Shown: positions 10,601 to 22,656, counted from the first letter of the stretch. The stretch: DNA of 35,386 nt from Plantago elongata (GCA_036897095.1 JAYMSP010001161.1:1-35386); one strand, 5' to 3'. Translations and numbers: made by a program. The notes: generated from the letters alone by a model not told the origin.

Positions 10601-12765
10601 AAACGTTTTTTTTCATATATAAGTTGATATATGAGGTCAGATTTTGAATAAAAATACAATATGATCATTATATAAGCATGATTACATCTCGTAAATGCAT
10701 AAACAACAATAACATCAATGAGTTAACATCAAACCACGAAAATATAGATGAATAGATCTAGATCTACAATTTTTTAAACTTGCCTTTTCAGATCTACATG
10801 GATTTGAGCTATTTTATCATTCGAAACATGAAAAAAATAATATAAAGTGTTTGAAATCAGATATTACCTTCGATTTTGATCGTTTTTATTGCATAATATA
10901 ACAATGTATGTATGTAATCGTCAATTTTTTTATCGGAAAACAAGGTTAATCGGTTGTTTCTTCTCTATGTTGCTGTACTTTGGTTGGGACAAAGAATTTT
11001 AGAGAGAGAAAATTTGAGTTGAAATTTTTTGAGCAATGATAATGATGCAAAACGGGTTATATCGTTATATATATGGATCCATTTTGTATATCCAAGTTGT
11101 TGGTCCTTGGTTGGGTGTCTTTTATCAACTTGTTTTTATTTGAAGTTAATTTGTAATATTAAAATTTTATATTTTTATATCTTTATTTAAAAATTATTTT
11201 TTAAAAAAACTCACTCATATATAAACAATATAATATGTAATTCATACCGCTTAGTATAAACGAGCATGGTGTGAAAGCTTAAATATACATAAATACCATG
11301 TATATGAATTTTACAATCATTTCACTTTTCAATAGTTGGGTGGAATTTTCGTACTAAGTTGCAATTGATTTTATTTATGGTCAGAGAATAGTCTTAGCTT
11401 GTGTGTGGAACTTTTGTAATAACTTTCAATTGATTTTATTTATGATCGGAGTTTCTCTAGAGATATTTCTATTAAATTCTATAATACAATGTCATTGTGC
11501 CCGTCATCTAAGAATGTATCAAACGATGTGATAAAACAAAACTTTATAGTGAAACATAGCATATTATAAAACTTACACTATATAGTTAATAATCTACTAA
11601 ATTTCCAAACATATTTTTGCTTGTACGCTGATAATATAGCATTCATATTCCATTTACCAAACAAGATTTTAAATTTATATTCTTAATATGTTTTGAGTGG
11701 AATTTTAAATTGTTATCAAGGTTAATTCAGTTATATACGTAATGCTAGTTGACTAGTTCACTCTAAAGAGAATATTCTCTCGCAACACATATTATGGTAC
11801 ATAATAGGCGACTCTCCTATACTCTGAAAAACATTCCCCTCTTGTAATTTATATATTATTGAAGTTATTTAAAATATTATATATTGATCATGATTACCTT
11901 TTCAACCGTTAAGATATAATAGTATGGTTGGATTTAAGGAACAATCTAAGACATAATTTTGACTAATTTGTAAACACTCCACAAGTTATTTTTTGTACAA
12001 ATGAAAGAAGTCAAATGCTTTTCAATGATCTAATACTAATAATATAAGTTGGTCCCAAACAAAAAAGAGAAGAACAAGATTAGTGGAAGGGAAGGAAGAG
12101 AGTGTCCTTACCAAAAGAAAGTAATAATAAGTGGCTGGTGGAAATGGGTCGTACGTAAGGCGTGCAAGGGAAAACGCCGAGAGTGGTGGTACGTGAGACG
12201 GATCAACGCATTTCTCGGATGTCTTCTGGTTCGGTCCATTGCTGGGTTACGTGGCGGGCCCAATAGATTTTATGCTGTTCCACTATCCCTCTCTATTTCG
12301 CCATTTCCTATTTTACACCTTCTCCCCCTTCGACCGTCCACTCATCCACTGTGGGGGACGGTCATGTTGTGGTATGAAGCTGCAACCGCACTTCACGATC
12401 TATTTTTCCACTATAATGATTGTTGTGGAGGACGATCTTCGCTATTTTTTATCTTTTATTTTTTTTTATTTTATTTTTGTGAATAGTATATTAATGTGAA
12501 TATTGAAAATTTAGAGTGAAAAAAATACGTTTTCATGAAAATACAAGTAGAGTAGGATATTAGTACAAAATACAAACGTATACAAACCAAGGGTGAAGTT
12601 GAATGTATAAGAAAATATATCTTCACTGGTCTCTTTTTGTAGATCTCGAAAAAATATAAACGACGGTATAAATTTTATATTTTTAATTTCAAAATAAGTA
12701 ATTATATTAAAAAATAAATAAAAAAGGGGTTGCGCCCAACATGGGACCAGTCCCAAAACAGAAAC
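10601..12765. other. AT-rich spacer, no gene assigned
   Basis: Mostly AT-rich. A block at 12045-12440 is clearly richer in G+C and holds a 145-codon open frame on the plus strand, but its predicted product shows no family motif, domain or convincing codon pattern. It could be a transposon fragment or a non-coding transcript. Confidence 0.35.
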
Positions 12766-12768
12766 TTA

Positions 12769-12927
12769 AGGGGCTGTTTGGAAAACAATTGTAATCGGTC
12801 AATTTGGTTCGATGAACATTGATTTGGACTAAAATGCACATCAAATACCCCCATTTTAATTCCATTTCAAATACAATTTCATCAAAATTCATTCAAATGC
12901 CTATTCAAATTTATACCAATCAACCCC
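12769..12927 (+). mobile_element. ~159-bp MITE, copy 1
   Basis: Ends GGGGCTGTTTGG and ACCAATCAACCCC form imperfect terminal inverted repeats flanked by TTAA on both sides. The interior shares TTCGATGAACA and TCAAATAC blocks with three other copies in the window. Non-coding. Confidence 0.75.
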
Positions 12928-13278
12928 TTAATTTATTGCGGAGTAACCGATTGAAGTCCGGATCAGCCACCACTGACGGCCCACCGTGACCTCATTTCCT
13001 TCATCTACTTACCTCATCCTTTTCGCCTTATTCTCGTTGGAACCCTTTTATAGTTTCAAGTCAGTGATTTTTTAAACATACTTATTACAATTGGATGAGT
13101 TCATTTTTCTATTGATAAGTTCGAAACTTCGAATTATTAGGCCTGTCAAATGAGTTCATTTTATCTGTGTTGCGAATCACCAATGGATCTATTATATTAT
13201 TATATACATCTTCAATTACCTATAGCTTCATAGTATGAAACAAAGATCAGACATGATACGAATTCATTAAAAATAATA

Positions 13279-13436
13279 GGGGTTTACTGGCATAGCCATC
13301 AAATAATTATTTAAATGAGATTTTGGTGAAATTGTGTTTGAAATGAAATTGAAATTGAACGTTTGAAGTGTATTTTAGACAAAATCAATGTTCATCGAGC
13401 TAAATTGAGCGATTTAAATACTATGTCAATCAGCCC
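13279..13436 (-). mobile_element. ~158-bp MITE, copy 2 (inverted)
   Basis: Reverse-oriented relative of the other three copies: it starts GGGGTTTACTGGCAT and ends TATGTCAATCAGCCC, with the shared GTTCATCGAG block inside. It is the most diverged of the four. Confidence 0.7.
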
Positions 13437-13439
13437 TTA

Positions 13440-15180
13440 AAAAATTCATCAAAGAATTACAGAGTGTTTACGATGGATGTTCGGCCTAGACTACCTCGAT
13501 CCGTTCCACATGATTATGACGGACTAGATCAAGCTAACAAACTTAGGGGTCAGGTTAGATGTGATCAGATTCGGAATAGGATAGAGTTAGTTAATAGGTA
13601 AAAACTTGAATTGTCACAAATATAACTAAAATGTAAAGGATTGACCGATTGAACATGGATTTTTAACTTATTGCAGTAATGTTCAGGGTAGATATGCAAA
13701 CATTACCCAGCGGTTATTTTTTCTTGCCTGGAGAAGCTTTATTTTGACATTTGGATAGTTAGGATTTGAGGGAACATTTATATACTGGTTACGACTATTA
13801 GCTTTTTCACTATATTTGGAACTTTGTGAGATTAATGTTTTCTTTCTCAGTTGTGTTGTCTACTAAAATCTAACATAGTGGTGCCCGACTGGAATTCAAT
13901 AATTTGATATGGATGGACGGAAGGAATATCAAGAACTGGTGAAAGACAATTTTTTTTAATATTTTAAGCAATTATTATCAGACAAGAGAAGAAACTAAAT
14001 TGTTTTTATAATAAATATAATTATTTTTTAAATATCACTAATAAAATTGTGCATGTGATTTCACGTGCCAAATAAACCAGTATCTTAAATTTAAAATAAA
14101 TATATATATATATTTTGATTATAAGTTTAATCATAATATATTATGTATGAGTTATTAATACAAACTAAATATAAGTTTTAATAGGTGGTGACAGGTGGGT
14201 AGCGAGATATGCTGGTTAGAATTAAGTGTAGAGATTATCAACTATACTATCAATTAATTAATTTATGAATTACTTTTATAAAAATAAATTAACTTATCAG
14301 CTACGGAATAAACTATTAATATTATATGTTAACTACTTTATTAGGTACCATCTAACTTATCAGTAAGTTTCGTTAAATAGAATTTAAGGCTTCGTTTCCA
14401 TGATCTTAAAACTGTTTTAGTCCAATTTAGAGGATTGTGATCCGCGAAAATAGAGCCCAATTACAACCTACATAGTATCTTTTATGAAACATCAATTGTT
14501 TTAAAGTAATATATTGGTCTGTGTGTATTTCAATTTAGACCTAATTTTTATTAATTCTTTCACATTTATTTTTAGTTTGTAACTTTAGCCGCCTGTTTGC
14601 ATGGTACTCATCATATTAATAATATTATACATATATTAAGATATGTTCAGGTATTTAATTTGTATCTTCTACAATAATAAATCTAATTAAACTTATTACC
14701 CATTATCTTTACTTTACCAATTAAAATGCAATTTTAAGCCAAACAAATTTAAAAAAATATCAAACATCATTCTGTTCTTTTACAGATCACTTTAGTCTTA
14801 CATACTTATGACAACCCTATATACCATACTTATAACAACCCTATATACCATACATAGATTATTAACTTTATCTCAAACAATATTTATAATTATAAAAATT
14901 TACTTTTAACTCATTTAGTATTTACCAACTAAAATTTTCATTTAACTCAACTCTTCAACTCTTTATCAAACAACCAATAATTCACTTATGCAATATCATA
15001 AAATTTAACTCTACCCAATAAAAACTAACAATATAAGCTTAATAAATAACTTAGTTACTAGAAACTTTTTAACATCAGTCAGGGTGTCGCCTTGACTAAT
15101 GTTAAACACCTATTTTAATCAATTGGATTAAAATTTCAACAGTGGAGATCGAATAATCTCCTACCCTTCACACTAAGTGT
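13440..15180. other. AT-rich spacer, no gene found; 24-bp tandem pair
   Basis: No coding signal. Two 24-bp units beginning ACTTATGACAACCCTATA lie in tandem at 14804-14827 and 14828-14851. Confidence 0.45.
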
Positions 15181-15182
15181 CG

Positions 15183-15560
15183 TTATGAAGTACCGTTTCC
15201 AGAATTCAGGCTTGAACCTAAGAATTCAAAGGAGTACTTTAATTTGAAACATGCCTCCGCTAGGAATGTTATAGAGAGGACATTTGGTCTTTTAAAGAAA
15301 AGATGGGCAATCCTTAGGTCTACAATGTTCTATCCTTTGGACACGCAGAATGATATCATACTAGCATGTTGTCTACTACACAACTTCTTGAGGGAGTTGA
15401 TGCTGAGGATCTTCTTGAGGAAGAAGAGTTAACTGAAGAAGACAAGTTTAGAGAATCTGCTTTAAATGGTAATGAAGCGTTTAGATTTAGATGATGATGA
15501 TTCTGAGGATGAACATCCAATTGATAGTTTGATGGATTCTCCTTCATGGAAGCAATAGCG
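15183..15560 (+). pseudogene. PIF/Harbinger transposase fragment (DDE superfamily, C-terminal end)
   Basis: The frame through 15200-15432 gives EYFNLKHASARNVIERTFG followed by LLKKRWAILRS and ACCLLHNFLR. These are the conserved end of plant PIF/Harbinger transposases, where the NVIERTFG Glu is the last acidic residue of the catalytic DDE triad. The N-terminal catalytic part is absent. After HNFLRE the frame slips by one, and the acidic tail (DLLEEEELTEEDKFRESA) continues in another frame. It shares its strand with the ORF1 piece that follows, so both probably come from one element. Confidence 0.85.
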
Positions 15561-15880
15561 ACGTGCTCTTGCGCGACACATGTACTTTGGTGGAGGAGGA
15601 GGGTGGCTGCAAGAGACCAATGATTCAAGTAGATGAGGAAGTCAGCCACTCAATCGACAAGTGGCAATGTTTTGAGGACTGAATTACCTTTGGCTGTTTA
15701 CAGCCCTTTTGTTGTGTGCTTAATGTTGATCTTAGGAATGTGTATGAATGACCTTGTGATGTTGGTGTGTGTTAATTGTTGGATTTGAATGTGAATATTT
15801 GAAGGATATCATTCATACTTTTGACTTTGGTATTGTATTTGAAGCCTGGTTTACTACAATTCACTTGTTTGTTCTTTTAG

Positions 15881-16490
15881 ATGTCTGAATCTGGGGAGAG
15901 TGTTGGTGATTCAAAAGGAGAAAAGGGGAAGAAAAAGTCAAACTAAAGGGTCTGGACTAAGGAGGAAGAGCTTGAACTCCTTGATGCAATGAAGAATGCC
16001 AAGCTAGCAAGTATGAAAGGGAATAAGGGTTTCAAGCCTGGTGGGCTGCAGCTCATTCAGAACCAAATACATAAGACATATCCTGGGAGTGATTTCAGGA
16101 TTAAGCCACATATAGGCAACAAGATTAGACATTGGAGGCAATTGCACAATGGTGTACTGGCATACAAAAAAACAAGAGTGGAACAGGGTGGTGTGATGTT
16201 GAGAAGAAATTTGACTGTGACGACCATGTTTGGGCTGATTTCATCCTGGTATAAACTCTACTAACGGTGCATTTGACCTGACACTAGTTAACAATCTTCA
16301 TTAGTCTTTATTGAAGCACAACTCTATGTTCATCTTAGTTGAATCTCCATATTTTTCCATGTTGTAAGACCACAAGATAATGACCAATTTGAGAGATAAG
16401 TCATGAATTTACTTTGAGGAGTGGTGTGAGATTTTTGGAAGAGACATTGCTATTGGTAAGAGGTCTAAGGCAATTGGAGGACCTTATCAA
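15881..16490 (+). pseudogene. PIF/Harbinger ORF1-type Myb/SANT-like protein, broken
   Basis: The ATG at 15881 opens MSESGESVGDSKGEKGKKKS, then an in-frame TAA. The same frame continues RVWTKEEELELLDAMKNA, GFKPGGLQLIQ and KIRHWRQLHN, the plant Myb/SANT-like (Myb_DNA-bind_3) pattern. A frame slip near 16190 separates the expected FDCDDHVWADFI end. A further piece, YFEEWCEIFGRDIAIGKRSK at 16410-16470, matches the segment that usually follows in these proteins. In this superfamily ORF1 accompanies the transposase and aids DNA binding or nuclear import. The copy cannot make the full protein. Confidence 0.75.
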
Positions 16491-16732
16491 TGACGTGATC
16501 GATTTGCACATCGGGCCTTTAGGCCATATCTGTACTCATCTCCAGATCCTCTGTGTCGGATGTTACTCCAAATTTAGGACCTTCAAAGACAACACCAAGG
16601 TCACTCCACATTGGATCACCCCACATTGGATCACCAATGTGGAAGTACCATAGGCATCTCTCATCATGCCGTGAAGGCAACAAGATGATAAGAACAAAGT
16701 TATTGCAAGTCAAGTTATTAAGAAATCATAGC

Positions 16733-17155
16733 TCACATATTTAGACACTCTATTGAACTAGAAAACATGAGAATATCGTATATATGAACGAACATTGTAG
16801 CCTTATCCCAAACTTTGTCATCACACGGGAATAAACGATTCATGACCACATCGTACTGCATCCCATTTAGTTTGAGCAGCTTGTTGAACACCTCGTGAAG
16901 GTCGACCAGCTTCTTCACAACCTTCTCCAAATCTGCAAAGTGATATTGAACGTGGCACTTGTTGTACAACTCGGTGACGACAGTGTCGTAAGCATAGTAA
17001 GTTTCGGAAGGATAGTGCCACGGAATGTCACTATCGAGACCTATCCTTTCCAACGCAATCACCATATGCTCAACATGTTCCTTAGGAAAGCTCGAGTCGT
17101 AAAAGATCATGTATTGAGCACGAAAGTGGGTTCCTCTTGATGTGGGAGAAGACAT
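16733..17155 (-). CDS. Partial Myb/SANT-like protein, transposon-related
   Basis: An open frame of 140 codons from the ATG at 17155. Its middle (LYNKCHVQYHFADLEKVV, LHEVFNKLL, GMQYDVVMNRLFPCDD, VWDKA) follows the second half of a plant Myb/SANT-like domain: L..L...F..LL...G...D...N.....D..W. The usual first helix with W-T-x-x-E is not seen, so the gene is N-terminally incomplete or exon-split. It lies opposite to the Harbinger ORF1 remnant, so a second element is likely. Function as a host gene is doubtful. Confidence 0.45.
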   Translation of the reverse strand: MSSPTSRGTHFRAQYMIFYDSSFPKEHVEHMVIALERIGLDSDIPWHYPSETYYAYDTVVTELYNKCHVQYHFADLEKVVKKLVDLHEVFNKLLKLNGMQYDVVMNRLFPCDDKVWDKATMFVHIYDILMFSSSIECLNM

Positions 17156-17451
17156 GTTTGAACTTGGATGTTTATAATGAAGGCTTCACTGCAGTAGATG
17201 GGTTATATGGAAAGTGTACGATTGTGAGCTTCTTTGTGCGTATTATATAGAGGATATCGAGCATGTATTGTGAAGTATCGAACTTAGATTGATACCACAA
17301 AACTACCCGTATTAATGTCGTACACCTAACATACAATGGTAGTTCATACGTATTTACTTCACTAGATACTAAAGTAGTCCATCAAATCAAATCTTTAAGA
17401 GGCTCCAACACTTGTTCATTGCACTGTCTATCTAAATTCATGCTATTCTTC

Positions 17452-18052
17452 CATGAATGCAAAAGATTTGAGATCAAGTATTGGTTAGAGTGTACATGAA
17501 TGGAGCAGCTCAATCAACATGCCAGAGTCCATTACTTTCTTGTGCCTTTTGCTTCTTATATTTTAATTCTGCAACTAAAGTGATAGTGGTTGGAGACACT
17601 AATTGTTCTTGGAAGAAGCCAATTTCCAGCCTTTCCAATACTTATCACGTAGGAGTATATGGTATTGTGTGTACTATATAGAGCATTTGGCACAGAAGAC
17701 ATTTAAAGGTAGGAGTCTAACAACTGCCCATACTACATGAATATCAGAGTGTACATGAATGCAAAAGATTTGAGATCAAGTATTGGTTAGAGTGTACATG
17801 AATGGGGCAGCTCAATCAACATGCTAGAGTCCATTACTTTCTTGTGCCTTTTGCTTCTTATATTTTAATTCTGCAACTAAAGTGGTAGTAGTTGGAGACA
17901 CTAATTGTTCTTGGAAGAAGCCAATTTCCAGCCTTTCCAATACTTATCACGTAGGAGTATATGGTATTGTGTGTACTATATAGAGTTCATTTGGCACAGA
18001 AGACATTTAAAGGTAGGAGTCTAACAACTGCCCATACTACATGAATATCAGA
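17452..18052. repeat. 302-bp tandem duplication
   Basis: Positions 17452-17748 and 17754-18052 are near-identical. Differences include CATGCCAGAG/CATGCTAGAG, GTGATAGTGG/GTGGTAGTAG and a 2-base insertion in copy two (GAGTTCATT against GAGCATT). A shorter GAGTGTACATGAATG repeat joins the copies. No convincing coding content. Confidence 0.9.
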
Positions 18053-18400
18053 CTATTACATACTCAAAACCTTCACACAACCATTCAGACCACATTCAAT
18101 TTAGGCCTTCATGCATCCAAAATCAAAACAAAAGTACGAGGATCATTGTTATCCACTTGCCCATACTACATAAATTGTTATTCACCTACCCATACTACAT
18201 AAATACTACCATACGAGTTGAGACTTAAATTGTTCAAAGTTAAATAAAATTACAAACATGCAACCATACTTAAAGTTCCAGTGTTTGTCCATTGACTAAT
18301 TTGTAGTCAATGGAACATTAGACAACCTCCTGTTCTTTCTTAGACGAAGACGAACTCCAGTAATTAGAGGTGCCCTTGGCTTCTCATTCTCACAAATGTA

Positions 18401-19591
18401 CTACCTGTCAGCTTCAAACTCTTCCATGCCGAGAACGGGTTCCCCAACCTTGTTCAATAGTTTCTGATGTACCTTAGCTTGGTGATTAATAGCTTTGGCA
18501 TTGAAACGTCCAACAAGACATGGTATTTCAAGTGGAATAGCATAGAGTAGAGTCTTGTTCACTTCACAAATATCGAACTCAGCATCTTGCATAAACACAT
18601 GGGCCTCCACAATGTTTGCAGTAGCAACATCATCCCACATGTTGCGCAGTCCATCATCACGTTGAATCACATGCAAAGGTTGAAATGGCAGCTCAGTTGG
18701 TTCTTGCTGCACAAACCACGCCAGATTCATCCAATTCTCATGATAGTTCTTCCCCATACAACTCAGAACCCTTTGGGTAGCCTGGAATAAGTCCACAAGC
18801 CTGAAAGTCTCCGAATTCACATAGTGAATCCAGCGTTTAGTCCCTCCCATGTAAAAGATTCCCCTAACCGGATCCATGTAGAACCTGCCCCCAAACTGAA
18901 CACAAATTGTCCTCAAGTGATGAGGCATTCCTACGAAGTGAAAGTTGAATTGTCAACAAACAGTGGGAACATTTAACAAACAATTGAGTTTTACGCAAAG
19001 GTTTGTGATAAGGAATCCAAATGGTGAAGCATGATGTCTTTACTCTATCTTAGCAGTTTTCTCAAAACATTAAACTACTTCATTACTAATTCGTAATCAT
19101 CAATCATAAATCAACCTAAAATAACCGTGTTTTGAAACCTAACTATACACCAACTGTAATTAAACATAATTTCTCAGAAACCCCAACTATCGGTACACTT
19201 GTTCAGTTTACATACCCTTCCATATAGTTATCAAGCCATACAGGCCCTAAAATGCAAAAGGTTTGTTTTCAAAACTTGTTCATTAAACTATCCCGAACTA
19301 AAGATATGTTTCATATGGCATTCAATATGATTCAACAAAGTCTCAATCAGGCATACGAATTATGAGAAAAATACACTGCAAGTACTAAAAGAAACTAGCA
19401 GGATCGATAGATCATCTCTAAATTACCAATGCATGTCAATTTTATCAAAAAATCTAGAAAAAAATAGAATACTTGTGAAACCCCAGAATCGTCATCTTAC
19501 CTCTCACGTCCCTCTTTCCTGTCCTAAGTCCCCGCATCCTCTCGATTCCAGTTCCAGGTCCAGTGCCGTTGCCTCTTGGTCGGGCATCCAT
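18401..19591 (-). CDS. Two-exon gene with PB1-like (MuDR N-terminal type) domain
   Basis: Exon 1 is 19591-19501, starting MDARPRGNGTGPGTG and ending at a GAG|GTAAGA donor. Exon 2 is 18930-18401 after a TTCGTAG acceptor. The phase-1 junction keeps frame across a 570-base intron, giving 206 residues and a TAG stop. Exon 2 has PHHLRTICVQFGGRF, IFYMGGTKRWIHYV and FRLVDLF, then a W-rich middle and a PFQPLHVIQRDDGLRNMW segment. This is the PB1-like fold found at the N terminus of plant Mutator-like transposases and their host relatives. No transposase catalytic domain or zinc knuckle follows before the stop, so it is either a standalone domesticated gene or a truncated transposase. It diverges from the GRF gene across ~0.7 kb. 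Confidence 0.6.
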
Positions 19592-19599
19592 GTTGCCGC

Positions 19600-20290
19600 T
19601 GTCTACGGAAAGTTCGTCTCTTGATTTCTATGGATGAGTGAAGTGAGAAGTGAGAAGTGAGAGTATCTAAAAATCCAAGTACTAATGATCAGGAACCGAA
19701 CAGTCTTCTAGAGACTATCTTTATTTTGTGTTAAAATATAAAGAAGCATCATTTGGCCAGTAAAAGGGAAAGACTTCACACAACTTTCCATGAGAGCAGT
19801 AGCACGAACGAGTAAGGAGTCGAAGAATTAGTCGGAACAAATCGAGCGTATAATAGATAAGACTTCACCTAATTGTTTGGTTTCTTAAAAAATCAACTTT
19901 CAAATATATGAAATTCATATTCTATGTCAGCTTAGTCAAAAAATAGATCATGCTTATATAAGCTTAGTCAATTTCGCAAAAACGAAATATAACTTGTTCA
20001 AATAAATCAATATAAGTAACTAAATTAGTCTCCGAGTAATGATCTAGTATAAGTTGAGCTTACATAGATGAGTCCGGTCGTGTGATTGGTCATTACTCTA
20101 CAACGGTAAACATGTACAAACAAAAACGCACAATTCGGTCTAACCAACACTATTCATAATAAGTTTAAGGTCGTTACTCAATTATGATCGTGAAAATCGT
20201 ACCCAACATTTGAAAACATCACGTACTACACAAAAAAAAAAAAACCAAATCATGTTCTATTTGCCTACAATTACCAATCTGGCGCCAAGA
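19600..20290. promoter_or_regulatory. Divergent intergenic region between PB1-like and GRF genes
   Basis: About 700 bases between two outward-facing starts, so it should hold both promoters. An A12-type run lies at 20231-20243. No clear TATA box could be assigned. Confidence 0.35.
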
Positions 20291-20294
20291 TGAG

Positions 20295-20994
20295 ATGTCT
20301 CTATCACAATTTTGGTGGGAGAATCAATTAGGGTTTCATAAAACCCTCAAAAGGGAACACTTTCTGCAACACAATTTCACCCTCTTTCAACTCCTTAGAA
20401 TATCTCAGAGTTCATGGTCTCCGAATTCTTCTTCGTGCATGTTCGATCTTCGGTCTCCTTCTCCAAGCCCGAGTAGCGGCGATGACTTGGACGAATATCC
20501 CGAGGATTGCCATTGTCACGGGGAAAGTGTTACTCTTACGGTAAGGGGTATCTCGTTGATTGCATTTCCCGGCCGTCGATTCAAAGATTTGTCCAAATGC
20601 AGAGGTTAGTGAAATCCATACTCCCCTGTTTTTCTGCTTTTGTTCGAATTGGTTCGATTTGTGATGTTCTTTTTTCCTTTTTTAGTTCGAGGAAAATATT
20701 GAGGGGGAGGTAGGTTGGAAATTGGATTGCTATGGTGCTTTTAGTGGGTGTGGTTACCTTCATTGGATTGACGATAGGGTTAGCCATAAAATTGTTCGAA
20801 GAATTAAAGAGGTAATTGGTAAAATCGAAGACTATGAGATGTATTTAAAAGAATCCTACAAGGATTGTGATAAATTGGTTGTGGAGAGTGGAGGCCAAAG
20901 GGTTGAAAGAAAAGATCAAGGAGTTGGAGTTGGAAAGCTGTTGATGAAAAGAGTGAGAAGAGTGTTGCTATTTAGATGTGAGCCTGTTCATTGA
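20295..20994 (+). pseudogene. GRF-type zinc-finger protein gene, frameshifted
   Basis: Exon 1 (to 20604) encodes a Ser/Pro-rich lead (MFDLRSPSPSPSSGDD, an alternative start near 20440) and DCHCHGESVTL...FPGRRF. An 81-base GT-AG intron (20605-20685) follows. Exon 2 gives GCGYLHWIDD and a helical tail. Together these form the GRF zinc finger (CxCG...GRRF..C...CGYFxW), a nucleic-acid-binding motif common in small plant proteins. The expected CPNAE block after GRRF lies one frame away, so a base is gained or lost near 20586; with that slip the intron phase fits. A second slip near 20893 separates the coiled-coil segment LKEKIKELELES. Two breaks suggest a pseudogene. Confidence 0.6.
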
Positions 20995-21313
20995 AGTTGT
21001 TGTTCATCTTATTTATATGTCTGTTTTTAATTCTGCACTTTAGTCTATTGATCACAAGCAGTTGTTTTCAGGTTTGCATTGTAAGAGTTGTGATCAAGAT
21101 GATGTTCAGACGACTTGTTTTCGAGGTTTTGAATGAAATGAAGCTGATATTCGTCCTTATGATTGAGTTGTGATTGAGGTATCGGTAGATTTTGTCTATT
21201 TCTTTGTTACATAGTAAGCATAGTAGAAGACAAATGATAAAATTGAACCAAGCATGAGTTTTTTTATTTAATAAGCAACCTTAGTTGATTGCTATTACAG
21301 TAGGAAGGACAAA

Positions 21314-21682
21314 TTAGGTGAAATAAAAATACAAACTCAGATCCATGGGACAGAACATGGGCTTAACCAAGCTTCTAAAGAAGCTCCTCCAGGAAGTTTC
21401 TGGCATGTGCGACGAGAACAGACTGGGTTGCATCACCATCACTAGTCCTATCAAGTTGAGCATCAATCGAACAAATGGATGTCTCAAGCTGACTCCCTTT
21501 CCATCCAAGCTCATGCACATGGCCAGCTTGAATGTGGAGTAACCTTGCCACAATATCTGCTGCACTCCAGCGAGGAGTGGTGGTCTCCTGAACTACCTCA
21601 GTAGCAATCCTCAGAAGAGCAGTCACCTTGTGCATGATGCTTGGATGGTTTAGGTTCTCTCCATGCTCATCCTCATACCTGT
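21314..21682 (-). other. Unidentified coding-like segment
   Basis: On the minus strand, after an acceptor-like TTACAG at 21683, the frame YEDEHGENLNHPSIMHKV continues through RWSAADIVARLLHIQAGHV and ARNFLEELL to the stop near 21375. The composition is protein-like, rich in Leu, Ala and Glu, and helical. I do not recognise the family. An upstream exon with TTCTAGGAACAAATGG near 21800 is possible but the frames are not secure. It may be the last exon of a transposon-borne ORF. Confidence 0.3.
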
Positions 21683-22059
21683 AATTTCATTGTAAGCAGT
21701 TGGATTTGTAGCTTAGCTTAATGGAAGAAGTAGAGGACTGCAATCCTGATTCACCACATCAAATGGTGTGCAAACCTTTCCTGATAATGTCTTCCATTTG
21801 TTCCTAGAATGTATGATTTTTGTTGATGATTTAACCATTCAATGAGGGTGCATACGAATCCCAGTATGGAAAATGAAGATGCATTTAATGGTTGTGACCT
21901 TTGACCTTGTAAATGTGCAAGGTTTTAATGTTATGGTAGAGGCATTGGTAACCTTCCATTTCATTTAACTAAGCACTATATGCAATTATGGTGCACAATG
22001 TCATTATCCGTACAAAAATTAGGCCCCACCTGACCAAATGCGTTTAAACCAAACATCAA

Positions 22060-22208
22060 GGGGCTGATTGACCAGGCATTTAAATGCCCCCATTTAGCTC
22101 GATGAACAGTAAATTGGTCTAAAATACACTTCAAATACCTCCATTTCAATTCCATTCCAAACACAATTTCACCAAAATCCCCATTCAAATGCCATGCCAA
22201 TAAGCCCC
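22060..22208 (+). mobile_element. ~149-bp MITE, copy 3
   Basis: Ends GGGGCTGATTGACCA and TGCCAATAAGCCCC are inverted relatives. The interior shares CTCGATGAACAGTAAATTGG and ACACTTCAAATACCTCC with the copy at 32.35 kb. It lies ~450 bases upstream of the RecA-like start codon. Confidence 0.8.
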
Positions 22209-22209
22209 A

Positions 22210-22656
22210 AATGAGTTTAGGAAAGTGTGTTTCAGATATGAAATACACATTCGAAACGCATATCAATACATCGAACCAATCACTTATTTTCACAGGCGGA
22301 ATCAAGTCAAACTAGCGTTTCGTTATTCGGGCTTCGATTATGCCGTTTGACCGAGACAAACGCATAATCGAACCAATCAGGCCTTAATTCAGTTCTAAAT
22401 TTATGTAACTTAGTAAATGTAATTGGTCAAGGATCATTTGCTGAATTGCTGCCACCATTTGAAACCTAAACAAAAGTTCCGCCCCCAAGGAGTTTGTCCG
22501 TAAAATCGAGCCTTGTTCAACCATTCAATACATTCTCCTTGTGACTGTCTCCTCAATCCTCTTCATATTCTACTACCGGAATGCTGATGACCTCTCTCGC
22601 CGGCTTAGCTCTTTCCTAACTTAAATACCTGCTCTTAGCCTGGTAGCTGCTTTGAA
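22210..22656. promoter_or_regulatory. Upstream region and 5' leader of the RecA-like gene
   Basis: No gene. 22300-22385 has further palindromic-looking debris (GATTATGCCGTTTGACCG, CATAATCGAACCAATCAG) of transposon type. The promoter probably lies in 22480-22640; TTAAATAC at 22621 is a weak TATA candidate. Confidence 0.35.

Noticed and set aside
12049..12486. 145-codon frame in a GC-richer block
   Set aside because: No domain, no splice context and odd composition (Trp/Arg then Phe/Tyr runs); left as unassigned spacer.
16599..16640. Regulatory site at the doubled CACATTGGATCACCC
   Set aside because: A short tandem repeat with an inverted CCAATGTGG inside transposon debris; no gene context.
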